A DNA stretch of 5,314 bases from an uncultured bacterium. Lineage in GTDB: Bacteria; Krumholzibacteriota; Krumholzibacteriia; LZORAL124-64-63. A program made the position numbers and the translations under genes. The DNA lies in contig CAINDZ010000774.1 in assembly GCA_903847545.1 (NCBI GenBank), positions 1 through 5,314 of the forward strand, given 5' to 3'. Positions 4,909 through 5,314 of this stretch are shown piece by piece. The notes beneath the pieces were generated by a model. The model saw only the letters and a program-made list of their open reading frames with translations. It made no database searches and was not told where the DNA came from. The stretch's first letter is position 1. Every line of letters begins with the position of its first letter.

Positions 4909-5314
4909 ATGGACACGAAAAATTCCCCGGACCCGGCGTCGCGCGCACGCACGATCCTCGTCATCAGGCCCGTCCTCAAGATCGCCGGCGGCACCATCCG
5001 CCTGGCCTGGTGGGACGGCGAGGGCCCCGAGCAGCCATGCGGAACACTGGCCGTCGACGGCGACCCCGACCACGACTGGCCCGGCCTGGCGGCCGAGGTC
5101 GACGCGGCGCTCGCGGGCGGTTGCCGGCGGTTCATCCTGGACCTGGACCGGGTGCCCTGGATGAACTCGCGGGGGCTGGGCCGGCTGGTGGCCCTGTGGA
5201 AGTCGCTGGACACCGCGGGCGCGCGCCTGGTGGTGGTCTGCTCCAGCGACCGGATCGTCAACATCCTGCGCATCGCCCAGCTCGATGAGATCCTGCGCCC
5301 GCTCCCCAGCCTTG
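4909..5314 (+). CDS. STAS-domain protein, anti-sigma factor antagonist-like, C-terminus outside window
   Basis: From ATG 4909 the frame stays open for 135 residues to the window end. GGAG (4900-4903) is 5 nt upstream. Residues 75-135 give a typical STAS core: Phe-Ile-Leu-Asp-Leu-Asp (75-80), Val-Pro-Trp-Met-Asn86-Ser87-Arg88-Gly-Leu-Gly (82-91), a helix, Ala-Arg-Leu-Val-Val-Val (105-110), Ser-Ser-Asp (112-114), and Ile-Leu-Arg-Ile-Ala-Gln-Leu-Asp-Glu-Ile-Leu (119-129). Such proteins bind anti-sigma kinases and are switched by serine phosphorylation. Ser87 aligns with the phosphorylated Ser58 of B. subtilis SpoIIAA, while the neighbouring Asp57 and Ser59 are Asn86 and Arg88 here. The N-terminal 45 residues carry a Trp-Trp-Asp-Gly-Glu segment and are less typical. 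A partner kinase or sigma factor is not in the window, so regulation of a sigma factor is inference; other STAS signalling roles are possible. Confidence 0.85.
   Translation, partial: MDTKNSPDPASRARTILVIRPVLKIAGGTIRLAWWDGEGPEQPCGTLAVDGDPDHDWPGLAAEVDAALAGGCRRFILDLDRVPWMNSRGLGRLVALWKSLDTAGARLVVVCSSDRIVNILRIAQLDEILRPLPSL

Noticed and set aside
4230..5273. 347-codon minus-strand frame across the small exported protein and STAS genes
   Set aside because: It overlaps two plus-strand genes with clear signal peptide, STAS motifs and ribosome binding sites, and its product is Arg/Pro/Ser-rich shadow sequence.
4821..5288. 155-codon plus-strand frame over the start of the STAS gene
   Set aside because: It is out of frame with the STAS motifs, lacks a ribosome binding site and begins inside the intergenic hairpin region.

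Overview
This is a very GC-rich (about 70% or more in the genes) bacterial window with compact gene packing. Two exported proteins, one of them an outer-envelope-type lipoprotein, suggest a Gram-negative (diderm) organism. The style resembles uncultivated high-GC lineages such as those of the FCB group, but nothing here fixes the taxonomy. No rRNA, tRNA, CRISPR array, transposase or other mobile-element signature was seen.

Layout: (1) 1-856, minus strand: the N-terminal 285 residues of a lipoprotein with a calcium-loop, SdrD_B/Cna_B-like domain; its 3' end lies outside the window. (2) 857-1056: a divergent intergenic region with a good sigma70-type promoter for the lipoprotein. (3) 1057-3558, plus strand: a tightly packed four-gene unit encoding an exported alpha/beta-hydrolase (COG4099-like), MoaD, MoaE and a MoeB-type E1 enzyme fused to a rhodanese domain. 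Junctions are a 4-nt ATGA overlap, a 2-nt gap and a second 4-nt ATGA overlap. (4) 3537-4109, minus strand: tag, DNA-3-methyladenine glycosylase I, whose 3' end overlaps the moeB-rhodanese 3' end by 22 bp. (5) 4110-4369: an AT-rich divergent intergenic region with a perfect 6-bp-arm palindrome. (6) 4370-4768, plus strand: an unrecognised small exported helical protein. (7) 4769-4908: an intergenic region with two GC-rich stem-loops. (8) 4909 to the end, plus strand: a STAS-domain (anti-sigma factor antagonist-like) protein, cut by the window edge.

Functionally, the core is a sulfur-transfer module of molybdenum cofactor synthesis. The E1 domain adenylates the MoaD C-terminal Gly-Gly, the rhodanese domain can carry persulfide sulfur to make the MoaD thiocarboxylate, and MoaD-MoaE convert cPMP to molybdopterin. 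The genes for the earlier and later steps (moaA, moaC, mogA, moeA) are not in the window. The hydrolase is co-arranged with this module, but its link to it is unexplained. The remaining genes (base-excision repair, STAS regulator, two exported proteins) look like unrelated single units. Most of the window is ordinary; the points worth a second look are the hydrolase-Moco arrangement, the eroded rhodanese domain with its convergent overlap, and the two poorly characterised exported proteins.
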